From Nitrospira sp. UBA2083 (GTDB taxonomy: Bacteria > Nitrospirota > Nitrospiria > Nitrospirales > Nitrospiraceae): DNA of 22,489 bases. The position numbers were made by a program, and so were the translations under genes. Each line of letters begins with the position of its first letter. The stretch's first letter is position 1. Below, piece by piece: positions 15,414 to 22,489 of the stretch. The stretch covers positions 28,920-51,408 of the forward strand of contig DCZN01000077.1 of assembly GCA_002331625.1 (NCBI GenBank), written 5' to 3'. The notes below the pieces were generated by a model. The model did not search any database. It was not told the origin of the DNA and saw only the letters and a program-made list of their open reading frames with translations.

Positions 15414-17092
15414 TGAGATGGTATCGTGAGCTTTTCACGCCCATGTTGCATATCCGCCCACTCGGTTTCGTGGCGACTCCAACCCTCCGTTTAATCACAG
15501 AGCCGAATCGGCGGTGGCTGACAATGACAGTTCTCGGACGATCGTTGGCTGCGATAGCTGGCGCAATCCTATTGTCACACTGCTCACCTTCAGTCAAAAC
15601 AGCCGACAGCTTCGAAAAGCAGACGATCGAATTGAAGACGTATAATCTCCACGATCTGGGCATCGTCGATGTGAATGGCGATCAATTGCTTGATATCTTT
15701 ACCACACATCATTCGGCTCTACAGAATTTGGCGCTGAACCTTGGCTCCATGCACTTCCAGGAGTCTTTATCGCAATGGGGCTTAGACCAAGACCGCATCT
15801 TCCCTGGACTTGCGTTATCCCCAGACGAGCCGCTTCCAGACAAACCAGGTCTGTATGTCAACTGGCTCGGCACAGACCTTGTCGTCCGCGCACATAAACT
15901 AGGAAGTGCTTTGAAGCCGATATCCGTGAGCGGAACCATTGACTTACTGTCAGACGTCACAGTCCAGTCTTCGCATGATTTCTCGGTGAAAATTCAACCG
16001 CCGTCATTGCCAGCCGAAGCAACTCCCACCATCATTAACTTTAACTTTTCCGGAAACGAAAACGGCCACTTTGCGCTCAAACCTGATAAAGACTCCGTGC
16101 CAATTCATTTTCATCTGGACAACGGAGTCGCTCCAGCAAACATCTATGTTGGCGCTCTCCACATTTCACCAACCGCTACTGATTTTTCGATTCGCATGCG
16201 AGATCGACATGCGATGGCCTGGGCCGACTACAATGACGACATGCAAATGGACGTATTCATAGCACGCGGCGCACTCTCTGGAACATTAAGAACCAGGCCA
16301 TTGATATTGTGGGACGAACTATTCGTTCAACAAAACAAAGCCATGACAGATATTGGCCAGTCCGTATTGCCGGATAAGCGCGGATGCCCTGGACGTCAAA
16401 CACAATGGGTGGACTTCGATCGAGACGGCCGTCTCGATCTCTTCATCAATTGCGGGAGAGATGGGTTCCAAAGCCAACTCCTCAGACAAACCGAAACCGG
16501 CTCTTTTGTTGATGTAGCATCCGAGTCCGGGTTGGTCCTAACGACGGAAGGGAAGTTTTTATGGCTCGATCTTGATGATAACGGCTATCAGGACTTGTTG
16601 GTGGTGGAAGATAAACATGGGAGCTTTGTCTACAAGAATCAGAACGGCCATTTCCGGATACACCACCTCGCCAACTTCAAGAGTGAGTCTGAAACGGCTG
16701 GATTGCGCATTGGCGACATAAATGGAGATGGCCATGCAGATGTGTTCATTGAATCTCCTTCAGAGAACCGATTGCTCATATCCGACAACGGTACGTTCGC
16801 TGTTACCCGGCCGTCTGATCTAGGGCTACCACAACAAAGCCTGGCTGCAAGCTGGGTTGATGTGGATAACGATGGAACTTTAGAGTTCTTCTCCTTCCCT
16901 GATGGCCTGTACAGGCGCACTCTCGACGGGCGCTACGAAGCCACTGGTGAATTGCGCTGGACATGCAAATTCCTTTGCCCCTACACATTGAAAAAATCAT
17001 TCGGAGCCATCGTCAGCTGGGCAGATCTGAACAACGATGGCACTCGTGATCTCATCATGGCGACAAACCTGCTCGAGAACAAGGGGCGATAG
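15413..17092 (+). CDS. FG-GAP/VCBS-repeat exported protein, separated from its UnbV domain by an in-frame TAG
   Basis: A 559-residue protein from the ATG at 15413 (TGATG overlap with the sulfotransferase). An ATG at 15524 places the signal sequence (LGRSLAAIAGAILLSHC) right at the N-terminus and is the better start for an exported form; the Cys suggests a lipoprotein, though the -1 His is unusual. Calcium-binding FG-GAP loops recur: DVNGDQLLD, DYNDDMQMD, DFDRDGRLD, DLDDNGYQD, DINGDGHAD, DVDNDGTLE and DLNNDGTRD, making a seven-bladed propeller likely. It ends LLENKGR at a TAG. The next ORF is in the same frame and carries the UnbV/ASPIC domain that normally follows such repeats in one chain. 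Its neighbours are sulfotransferases, so it may be a partner or target of sulfation (inference). Confidence 0.85.
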   Translation: MRWYRELFTPMLHIRPLGFVATPTLRLITEPNRRWLTMTVLGRSLAAIAGAILLSHCSPSVKTADSFEKQTIELKTYNLHDLGIVDVNGDQLLDIFTTHHSALQNLALNLGSMHFQESLSQWGLDQDRIFPGLALSPDEPLPDKPGLYVNWLGTDLVVRAHKLGSALKPISVSGTIDLLSDVTVQSSHDFSVKIQPPSLPAEATPTIINFNFSGNENGHFALKPDKDSVPIHFHLDNGVAPANIYVGALHISPTATDFSIRMRDRHAMAWADYNDDMQMDVFIARGALSGTLRTRPLILWDELFVQQNKAMTDIGQSVLPDKRGCPGRQTQWVDFDRDGRLDLFINCGRDGFQSQLLRQTETGSFVDVASESGLVLTTEGKFLWLDLDDNGYQDLLVVEDKHGSFVYKNQNGHFRIHHLANFKSESETAGLRIGDINGDGHADVFIESPSENRLLISDNGTFAVTRPSDLGLPQQSLAASWVDVDNDGTLEFFSFPDGLYRRTLDGRYEATGELRWTCKFLCPYTLKKSFGAIVSWADLNNDGTRDLIMATNLLENKGR

Positions 17093-17101
17093 GCACCCTG
17101 G

Positions 17102-17557
17102 ATGGCCCGGCTCATGGGCGATTCTCCTGCTCAGATCGGTCCGCTCGGCGGACACTGGGTCACCATGGCCTTCACCAATTCGAATCACCAACATCACTGG
17201 CTAGAGGTAGATCTGATAGGCCCTCCAGGCAACCATCAAGCCTTGGGAGCTCGTGTGTCCGTTGAAACGAGTGATAACAGGCAGGTCCAGGAAGTGGGGC
17301 ATGCGGAAAGTTCTCGATTTTCGCAAGGCCATTACCGCGTATATTTCGGATTGGGCCAGCAGACTCACGTCGATTCACTCACGGTCACTTGGCCTGACGG
17401 TTCATTACAGACGGTTCACGACGTACAAGGGGACCGCCTGCTTACTGTTCACTGGAGCGAGCATAAGAGCAACAGGGACGGAATTCCACATCGTGTAGTG
17501 ACTCACGTACGTCAACATTCGCTTGATCGCGCAGCCCGAAAGACTAGGGCTGGCTAA
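17102..17557 (+). CDS. UnbV/ASPIC domain ORF, same frame as the upstream FG-GAP gene
   Basis: An open frame of 151 codons starting at an ATG ten bases after the TAG of the FG-GAP gene and in the same reading frame, with three codons (Ala, Pro, Trp) between the stop and the ATG. Residues about 30-115 match the UnbV/ASPIC domain: HHWLEVDLIGPPGNHQALGARVSVE, then VYFGLGQQTHVDSLTVTWPDGSLQTVHDV. This domain is usually the C-terminus of a CRTAC1-like FG-GAP protein. Either the TAG is a nonsense mutation or sequencing error, or it is read through, or the domain is made separately (only a weak AGG precedes the ATG). Without a signal peptide the separate product would stay in the cytoplasm, so the intact fused protein is the more natural form. 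Confidence 0.75.
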   Translation: MARLMGDSPAQIGPLGGHWVTMAFTNSNHQHHWLEVDLIGPPGNHQALGARVSVETSDNRQVQEVGHAESSRFSQGHYRVYFGLGQQTHVDSLTVTWPDGSLQTVHDVQGDRLLTVHWSEHKSNRDGIPHRVVTHVRQHSLDRAARKTRAG

Positions 17558-17703
17558 TACCGTCCCTCTTACTCTAAAATCAGATCCGAGACCGTGCGAA
17601 GAAGCCAGAAGAGAATGCTGCAGCAGCCCATTCATTCAGCAAACCTGATTGGGACGGCCCCAGCTCCAGAGAAAATTACCCAGACAAGTAGTTAGAGGAT
17701 TTC

Positions 17704-19326
17704 GTGACAGAATTGGCGACACCCTACGGCGGTACACTGGTTCAGTTACTTCTTTCGGAACAAGAGCGAAATGAACAGCTCCGGGAGGCACACGCTCTTC
17801 CCTTCATTCAGCTGTCGGAGCGTTCTCTGAACGATGTGGAGCTTCTCGCAGTCGGCGCGTTTTCACCCCTAGACCGCTTCATGGGCCGAGCCGACTATGA
17901 GCGGGTCCTGAAAGACATGCGCCTCACTGATGGAACCCTGTGGCCGATTCCGATCACGCTCCCCGTTCAAAACGGGGAATCACTTAGCCTGGGGAACGAA
18001 CTGGCCCTTCGGAATGCCAGGAATGAATTGATCGCCGTCATGAGAGTAGAAGAAATTTTCCCTTGGAATCTTGAAACGGAAGCCGACTCGCTCTTCGGTC
18101 GGCCCGATTCACGTCATCCTGTCGTGGCCGAGATGTCTGGATGGGGCCCACTCTGTATTTCTGGCCCCCTGAGAGTCTTTCATCTGCCGAAGTATCACGA
18201 TTTTGTTGCCATACGACAAACACCGGCACAGATCCGTTCACTGCTGCAGAGCCGTGGGTTTACCAATGTCATTGCGTTCCACACTCTCGGGTTCCCCCAC
18301 CCCATCCACGAGGAAGTCACGAACCGGATCGTGTCGGAATGCAACGGGATGTTGCTTCACCAACCCATTATTGGTCTCAGTAAGCCGGGCGATATGGCCT
18401 ACTACGCAAGGATACGGTCCCACAGGGCCGTGGTCGAAAAATATTACGATTCTAAGCGCACCCTATTGAACCTCCTTCCGCTGGCGACACGGCTGGCTGG
18501 ACCACGGGAGACGCTGTGGCATGCGATCATTTGTCGAAACTATGGCGCAAACCACCTCATTACCGGTGAGGGGCTCATAGGCCCGCAAGCCGATTCGTTT
18601 GAACAACCGCTCTTCGATCTGGACGAAGACCGTGAAATGGTAGACGCTTATTCTGCTGAAACCGGCGTGACGATCATTTCTTACGAAAATGAAAGCAGCC
18701 ACATCACGCATGCCGCCGATACCCATCTCGAGACCGAAGAAATTCTGGCGGACATGTTCCCCCCCCGTCACAAACAGGGGTTTTGCGTTTGGCTGACCGG
18801 TCTCAGCTGCGCGGGCAAATCAGTCACCGCCGCCGTATTAACATCCCTCCTGCTGGAACGTGGCCGGCAGGTGACTCTCTTGGATGGAGATGTCGTGCGG
18901 ACACATCTTTCAAAAGGACTCGGCTTCAGTCGGGAAGATCGTGATACCAACATTCGCCGAATAGGATTTGTTGCCGCTGAAATCGTCCGTCATGGAGGCG
19001 GCGCGCTCTGCGCGGTCATCAGCCCCTATCGAGCCACACGGGATCAATGTCGCAATATGGTCGGGCCCGATCGTTTCATCGAGGTGTTTATCAACACACC
19101 GCTGAATGTCTGTGAGCAGCGAGACGCCAAAGGTTTGTATGCAAAGGCCCGGCGCGGTGAGATCAAGGGATTCACCGGTATCGACGATCCGTATGAACCA
19201 CCAATGAGCCCGGAATTGGTATTGGAGACCACTGACCGGTCCCCGGAGGAGAATGCCCTGCGCATTGTGGACTACCTGCTGAAACGAGGATTTTTGAAAG
19301 AGATGGATGCATCCCGCCCGAACTAG
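17704..19326 (+). CDS. cysC: Two-domain APS kinase with degenerate ATP-sulfurylase-like N-domain
   Basis: A 540-residue protein from a GTG at 17704, with GAGG about six bases upstream. Residues about 1-350 have the ATP sulfurylase fold ([18 protein letters not shown]...). However, the QTRNPxHRAH motif is [10 protein letters not shown] at 193-202: both His are kept, but the Gln, Arg and Asn are His, Leu and Gly. GRDHAG is GEGLIG at 288-293. The kinase domain (about 355-540) is intact: P-loop GLSCAGKS (366-373), [27 protein letters not shown] and [23 protein letters not shown]. It should phosphorylate APS to PAPS and have no sulfurylase activity. A Thiobacillus denitrificans enzyme of this architecture has been described as lacking sulfurylase activity. 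APS must then come from another sulfurylase. It feeds the sulfotransferases upstream; CysQ follows. Confidence 0.93.
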   Translation: MTELATPYGGTLVQLLLSEQERNEQLREAHALPFIQLSERSLNDVELLAVGAFSPLDRFMGRADYERVLKDMRLTDGTLWPIPITLPVQNGESLSLGNELALRNARNELIAVMRVEEIFPWNLETEADSLFGRPDSRHPVVAEMSGWGPLCISGPLRVFHLPKYHDFVAIRQTPAQIRSLLQSRGFTNVIAFHTLGFPHPIHEEVTNRIVSECNGMLLHQPIIGLSKPGDMAYYARIRSHRAVVEKYYDSKRTLLNLLPLATRLAGPRETLWHAIICRNYGANHLITGEGLIGPQADSFEQPLFDLDEDREMVDAYSAETGVTIISYENESSHITHAADTHLETEEILADMFPPRHKQGFCVWLTGLSCAGKSVTAAVLTSLLLERGRQVTLLDGDVVRTHLSKGLGFSREDRDTNIRRIGFVAAEIVRHGGGALCAVISPYRATRDQCRNMVGPDRFIEVFINTPLNVCEQRDAKGLYAKARRGEIKGFTGIDDPYEPPMSPELVLETTDRSPEENALRIVDYLLKRGFLKEMDASRPN

Positions 19327-19518
19327 GGTTGAACCTTTAACGCAAACAGACCAGAGGACCCATGTCGTGTTCTCATACATCCTGGCCCACTATCGAGACA
19401 TGCTCGACCGATTAAAACAGTACGGACGCGGCAACGGCTCGATGGCTCGCCCACAGCACCCAGACAACGGAGCTCATTGCAGTCATGAACTTCTCTCTTT
19501 CCTAAGGACAACCGTCTC

Positions 19519-20328
19519 GTGACAGCCGATATGACGTCTACCCCACCGCTGGAAGCCGTAGTGTCACTGGCAGAGAAGGCCGGTCAAGCAATCATGGCCC
19601 TCTACAACGGGGAAGAACTGGGTGTGACGCTCAAGGAGGACGTCTCTCCCGTCACGCTCGCTGATCTGGCTGCTCATCGTGTCATCCTCGAGGGCTTGCG
19701 GGAATTGACGCCTCATTTACCGATACTTTCCGAAGAATCAGATACCATTCCTTATTCCGATCGCAGGCACTGGAACCGGTATTGGTTAGTTGATCCCCTA
19801 GACGGAACAAAAGAATATATCAAACGGAACGGTGAGTTTACCGTGAACATCGCCTTGATCGTCGACTGCAAACCGTTGCTCGGCGTCGTCCATGCCCCGG
19901 CACTCGGACGGACCTACTCCGCCGTTCAAGGACAAGGGGCATTCCGACAAGCATCGATCGATGAAGCGCCCTGCCGCATCGCCGTACGCCGGAATCCAGA
20001 GGAACAATTGAAGGTGGTTGTCAGCCGTTCTCATCCGGGGAAAGAGGCGGAAGCATTTCTCCGGACACTTGGAACCTATGACGCCGTGGAGATTGGGAGC
20101 TCTTTGAAATTCTGCCTTGTTGCTGAGGGGTCGGCAGATCTCTATCCACGATTCGGGCCGACTCGCGAATGGGACACGGCTGCCGGTCACTGTGTGCTTG
20201 TGGCGGCCGGAGGTCACGTAGCAAATCTTGACGGCCAACCGCTGCGGTATAATAAGGCTGATCTTCTCAATCCTCCCTTTATTGCAAGGGGCATCCCGGA
20301 CCTCTCGTGCCAACAGCATGGTCACTGA
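19519..20328 (+). CDS. cysQ: 3'(2'),5'-bisphosphate nucleotidase (PAP phosphatase)
   Basis: A 269-residue member of the inositol-monophosphatase-like family. It starts at a GTG (19519) with AAGGA about ten bases upstream; an ATG at 19531 is possible. Metal-site motifs: SEES (71-74), DPLDGTKEYIKRNGEF (92-107; DPLDGTKEF-type sequences are the CysQ signature rather than IMPase) and WDTAAGH (218-224). It converts 3'-phosphoadenosine 5'-phosphate (PAP), the waste product of sulfotransferases, to AMP. A 192-base gap separates it from the APS kinase gene, with no clear promoter or terminator. A tiny 17-codon reading frame with a good Shine-Dalgarno lies in that gap (19362-19415). Confidence 0.93.
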   Translation: MTADMTSTPPLEAVVSLAEKAGQAIMALYNGEELGVTLKEDVSPVTLADLAAHRVILEGLRELTPHLPILSEESDTIPYSDRRHWNRYWLVDPLDGTKEYIKRNGEFTVNIALIVDCKPLLGVVHAPALGRTYSAVQGQGAFRQASIDEAPCRIAVRRNPEEQLKVVVSRSHPGKEAEAFLRTLGTYDAVEIGSSLKFCLVAEGSADLYPRFGPTREWDTAAGHCVLVAAGGHVANLDGQPLRYNKADLLNPPFIARGIPDLSCQQHGH

Positions 20329-20376
20329 GCGAGAGCCACGAGGCGACCACCCTTCTATCTGAGCCCTGCCGCAACA

Positions 20377-20395
20377 AGACCGACGGATGCGGTCT
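20377..20395 (+). terminator. Hairpin after cysQ, possible terminator
   Basis: AGACCG and CGGTCT form a 6-bp stem around a 7-base loop, 48 bases after the cysQ stop. No T-run follows (GACTTAGG). Confidence 0.3.
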
Positions 20396-20503
20396 GACTT
20401 AGGATTCATCTTTGATCCAATACCAGACCATTGAACAGACCGCGGGGAATGAATACAATTCGCCTACCTGTGCGTGTTACACGGTTAACGCAAGAGGTTG
20501 TCG

Positions 20504-21022
20504 GTGAACTTGACACCTCTCAACCTAGTTCGAGCATTTCTTTTGAATGCAATGTGCAACGTGAAACTTATGTATCTGTTCCCGCTTTGCGGAATCCTCA
20601 TGGCATCCCCCGGTCATGCGGAAAGCCCCATGGCAGCTCAAGTGTGTAGCCTGCTGAGCTCGCCGAAGGCATCTCCCGTTCAGTCCAGGATGGGAACGGG
20701 TGAGGGCTGCGCATGGCAATGGCCCAACGGCCAAGCGCTGTCGATGTATGTGCACCTCGACCAACAGAGCGAAACAGCGGTTGGAACCAAACAGATCATG
20801 GACATGTACCTGCAGAACCCGGCGTTCAAGCGAACGACGTTCCCGGTTTGTACAGGAGGTGACATGGTCGTCGGTGATTTTCATAACGGCAAAGGCCCAG
20901 GCGGTACCGGGTACACTCAGTGCTCTGGATTCGTGCTGACCTTCAGCTTTCAAGGTGCTGAGGCCCAAAACCATTTACCAGGCCTCGCCAAAAAACTTAC
21001 CGGCACAACCTTGCCTCGCTAG
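20504..21022 (+). CDS. Secreted four-cysteine protein, unknown function
   Basis: A protein of 172 residues from a GTG at 20504, with AAGAGG about six bases upstream; a TTG at 20498 or an ATG at 20552 are alternatives. The ATG at 20552 gives a compact signal peptide (MCNVKLMYLFPLCGILMASPGHAE), while the GTG adds 16 residues in front. The mature chain has four Cys (QVCSLL, EGCAWQW, PVCTGG, YTQCSG), enough for two disulfides, and no known domain that I can name. It ends GLAKKLTGTTLPR. The pattern (about 130 mature residues, Gly and aromatic rich, MDMYLQNPAFKRTTFPV) suggests a small periplasmic fold. Isolated gene; 175 bases separate it from cysQ. Confidence 0.75.
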   Translation: MNLTPLNLVRAFLLNAMCNVKLMYLFPLCGILMASPGHAESPMAAQVCSLLSSPKASPVQSRMGTGEGCAWQWPNGQALSMYVHLDQQSETAVGTKQIMDMYLQNPAFKRTTFPVCTGGDMVVGDFHNGKGPGGTGYTQCSGFVLTFSFQGAEAQNHLPGLAKKLTGTTLPR

Positions 21023-21146
21023 CGTAATGGCACGGGGAACGAGAGAATCATTCACTTACCCCATGGAACGGAACACGCGGACAAGACCAACGGTCCTCGC
21101 AACAGTGTGCACCCAATCACCATTCGCGTACTGAAAGGATACGACC

Positions 21147-21323
21147 ATGAAAAACGTGGAGATGCGCGTGGAAGGAACAATGTTGACAATCACCGTGGAT
21201 CTATCCAAGGAGTTCGGCCCATCCTCAACGGGCAAGACCATTATCATTGCTTCGACGGAAGGGAACGTGACCGTCCCAAATCGGCAAGAGAAAGTTGGGC
21301 TCAATGTCTATCGCAAGAAATAA
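21147..21323 (+). CDS. 58-residue conserved-type small protein, unknown function
   Basis: A short gene starting at the ATG at 21147 with AAAGGA about seven bases upstream and ending at a TAA. It reads as a compact beta-rich sequence: MKNVEMRVEGTMLTITVDLS, then KEFGPSSTGKTIIIASTEGN, then a VTVPNRQEKVGLNVYRKK ending. I recall near-identical orphan proteins (MKNVEM.VEG.LTITVDLSKEFGPS...GKT) in many Proteobacteria and Nitrospira-like genomes, without a known role. GKT here is not a P-loop. Low GC-position bias and the strong ribosome binding site argue for a real gene. No partner is evident; the nearest gene is 124 bases upstream. Confidence 0.85.
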   Translation: MKNVEMRVEGTMLTITVDLSKEFGPSSTGKTIIIASTEGNVTVPNRQEKVGLNVYRKK

Positions 21324-21475
21324 GATCCTCCTCGGTCATTCGGCCCTACTGTTCTGACCTACCGGCAGGCTATCTGTTTTCGACCAGCCCTTGACAGATT
21401 AGAAACACCGCTGCAGGCGTGTCATTGAGAGCGCGGTCCACAGAAGACCAGTCCGCCTGTGGATAGCCATCCGAA

Positions 21476-21501
21476 TGGTGGCATTCATTGAAATGCCACC
21501 A
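21476..21501. other. 10-bp-stem hairpin
   Basis: TGGTGGCATT pairs with AATGCCACCA around a six-base loop (CATTGA). The stem is perfect. No T-tract follows; it lies in the gene-free stretch after the 58-residue gene. Confidence 0.55.
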
Positions 21502-21671
21502 CGGCCATTTCCCCTTGTGCAATACGCACGGCTAGAAATGTGTGAAAATGCTCACGAAATAGACGGACACTACTATTAGTTGTGGCTCTACTCGCACAGT
21601 GCGGATGCCTAAAAAATAGGCAGTCCGTTCAATCACCACACTGTTACGGTTGGTTTTTTCATGATCCTGAG

Positions 21672-21692
21672 CTATCCACAAGGTTATCCACA
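21672..21692 (+). promoter_or_regulatory. Pair of DnaA-box-like 9-mers
   Basis: CTATCCACA (21672-21680) and the consensus TTATCCACA (21684-21692) lie in direct orientation 12 bases apart, just over one helical turn. A third copy on the other strand (TGTGGATAG, 21458-21466) lies about 210 bases upstream. The consensus 9-mer is what DnaA recognises, but single sites also occur by chance and at regulated promoters. Confidence 0.4.
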
Positions 21693-21954
21693 GAACATGG
21701 GGACGAGGCTTTGAGCCATTTTGAACCACCCTGTCAGCCTTCCTATTGAGCCAACACATCGCTCCCTCCATCCCCGATAACTGGCCGCTCTTGACTCCCT
21801 CCTTACATTTCTCGGAAAATTCATCGGCTACTCTGGAGCATTGGGTCGGGCCCTTATTGGAGAGCGTGAGTCATCCAAGCAAGTGATCAGTCGTTTCTCG
21901 CGGTTTGCCAACCTTGTTCCTCAAATCAAGAACGACGTGTTGGTCGAGGTACCT

Positions 21955-22281
21955 ATGAACTTGGTCATCAGAGTGTCTTGTATCGTTGCGTTGCTGTTGA
22001 TATCTGCCTGTGCCTCACAGACAGAGAAAATCGGGGGAGCGTCGAAACAGGCTGAGCGAGTGACCGCGCGTGGGTATACAAAAGATGGTTGTATGCTGAA
22101 TCTGAAAGTGGAGGCGCGCGAGCAACGCGCTCGCCTGAATCCTGACGATGTCACGCTGAATTCCAATATCTTGCTCTTAATTTTCCCATTCTTGAATCAA
22201 GAAGCCTACCAGTGTTCTGCGGCGATCGTTGAGCGTCAGAAGCGGGTCAATCGCCTAGATTCTCTCTACCCTATCGACTGA
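21955..22281 (+). CDS. Small lipoprotein, unknown function
   Basis: A 108-residue protein from the ATG at 21955 with GAGG about five bases upstream; the longer in-frame start (21841) would place 38 non-signal residues before it and is rejected. The signal peptide MNLVIRVSCIVALLLISAC ends in a lipobox (LISAC, C19). The mature chain has two further Cys (DGCMLNLK and AYQCSAAIVE) and a hydrophobic patch (NILLLIFPFLNQ) that may sit in a groove or membrane. No domain recognised. Isolated gene; the 208 bases after it carry a strong hairpin. Confidence 0.75.
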   Translation: MNLVIRVSCIVALLLISACASQTEKIGGASKQAERVTARGYTKDGCMLNLKVEAREQRARLNPDDVTLNSNILLLIFPFLNQEAYQCSAAIVERQKRVNRLDSLYPID

Positions 22282-22399
22282 TCTTGGCCGTGACTCGTCG
22301 GGAGACCATGCAGGGAGCCTCCACCCCCGCTCACTCCCATGGCGAACTCCGATGACTCCGGACATGGGAACCGGCAGAGAAATTCCTCTCCATCGACGA

Positions 22400-22426
22400 G
22401 GGCGTGGAACGTACCGTTCCACACCC
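22400..22426 (+). terminator. Strong hairpin near the right edge
   Basis: GTGGAACG (22404-22411) pairs with CGTTCCAC (22415-22422) around TAC. After one mismatch, GGG and CCC add three more pairs. It lies 118 bases beyond the lipoprotein stop. No T-run follows. Confidence 0.4.
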
Positions 22427-22489
22427 TATGCAAGATAAACGATGGTCGGTTGCTACGGTTCAACCCGACGTGAATGATGCCGACCACGC

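Larger units (their letters stand above)
21324..21954. other. Gene-free region with hairpins and DnaA-box-like sites
   Basis: About 630 bases without a credible gene; a 79-codon minus-strand frame (21771-21532) has no protein character. Contents: a 10-bp-stem hairpin at 21476-21501, a TGCCTA/TAGGCA dyad at 21606-21622, and three DnaA-box-like 9-mers (21458-21466, 21672-21680, 21684-21692). No promoter is clear apart from a TTGACA at 21391 with a poor -10. Confidence 0.5.

Noticed and set aside
19362..19415. 17-codon frame (MSCSHTSWPTIETCSTD) with a GAGG site, possible leader peptide before cysQ
   Set aside because: Too short, no attenuator hairpins after it and no codon pattern linked to sulfur or cysteine supply beyond two Cys.
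21391..21426. TTGACA followed by a possible -10 in the region after the 58-residue gene
   Set aside because: The hexamer 17 bases later (GTGTCA/GTCATT) matches TATAAT poorly.
21532..21771. 79-codon minus-strand frame in the gene-free stretch
   Set aside because: No ribosome binding site or protein character; it covers DnaA-box-like sites and hairpins.
22266..22487. 73-codon minus-strand frame at the right edge
   Set aside because: It overlaps the end of the lipoprotein gene and a strong hairpin, and its sequence (Gly/Ser/His rich) looks like a shadow.

Overview
The window looks like a chromosomal segment of a Nitrospirota bacterium, most likely genus Nitrospira. This is inferred from moderate GC content, C5-pathway haem synthesis (HemL), small orphan proteins I associate with that group (a CxxC protein at 4433-4708 and a 58-residue protein at 21147-21323), and a dispersed GTGAAGCGT-type intergenic repeat. 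No rRNA, tRNA, CRISPR array, transposase or phage structural gene was seen.

Left arm (1-3246, minus strand): four overlapping genes are read right to left. They are a secreted protein of unknown function, a phosphoglycolate-phosphatase-like HAD hydrolase, a catalytic M16 zinc peptidase, and the start of a second M16 protein that lacks the HxxEH motif and runs off the edge. The overlaps of 1-4 bases indicate translational coupling.

Middle (3386-8191): a secreted barnase-type RNase is followed at once by a barstar-type inhibitor. Next come a small CxxC protein (minus), hemL, a 76-residue acidic-tailed protein (minus) flanked by two copies of a short repeat, a secreted staphylococcal-nuclease-like protein, and a DUF2442 protein. 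Most of 7765-8191 has no secure gene.

Hydrolase run (8192-13225): a tight run encodes a membrane protein, an endonuclease/exonuclease/phosphatase-fold protein, an amidase_2 (N-acetylmuramoyl-L-alanine amidase) with an SH3-like tail, and a lipoprotein. A patatin-like phospholipase follows after a gap of about 250 bases.

Sulfation region (13462-20328): two different sulfotransferases, an FG-GAP/VCBS-repeat protein and a UnbV/ASPIC domain ORF lie in the same frame order, the last two separated only by an in-frame TAG. They are followed by a two-domain ATP-sulfurylase-like/APS kinase and a CysQ-type PAP phosphatase. Read together: APS kinase makes PAPS, the sulfotransferases use it, and CysQ removes the by-product PAP. 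The ATP sulfurylase domain has lost most catalytic motif residues, so only the APS kinase step is predicted to work.

Right end (20329-22489): a secreted four-cysteine protein, the 58-residue conserved protein, a gene-free stretch of about 630 bases with hairpins and three DnaA-box-like 9-mers, and a small lipoprotein.
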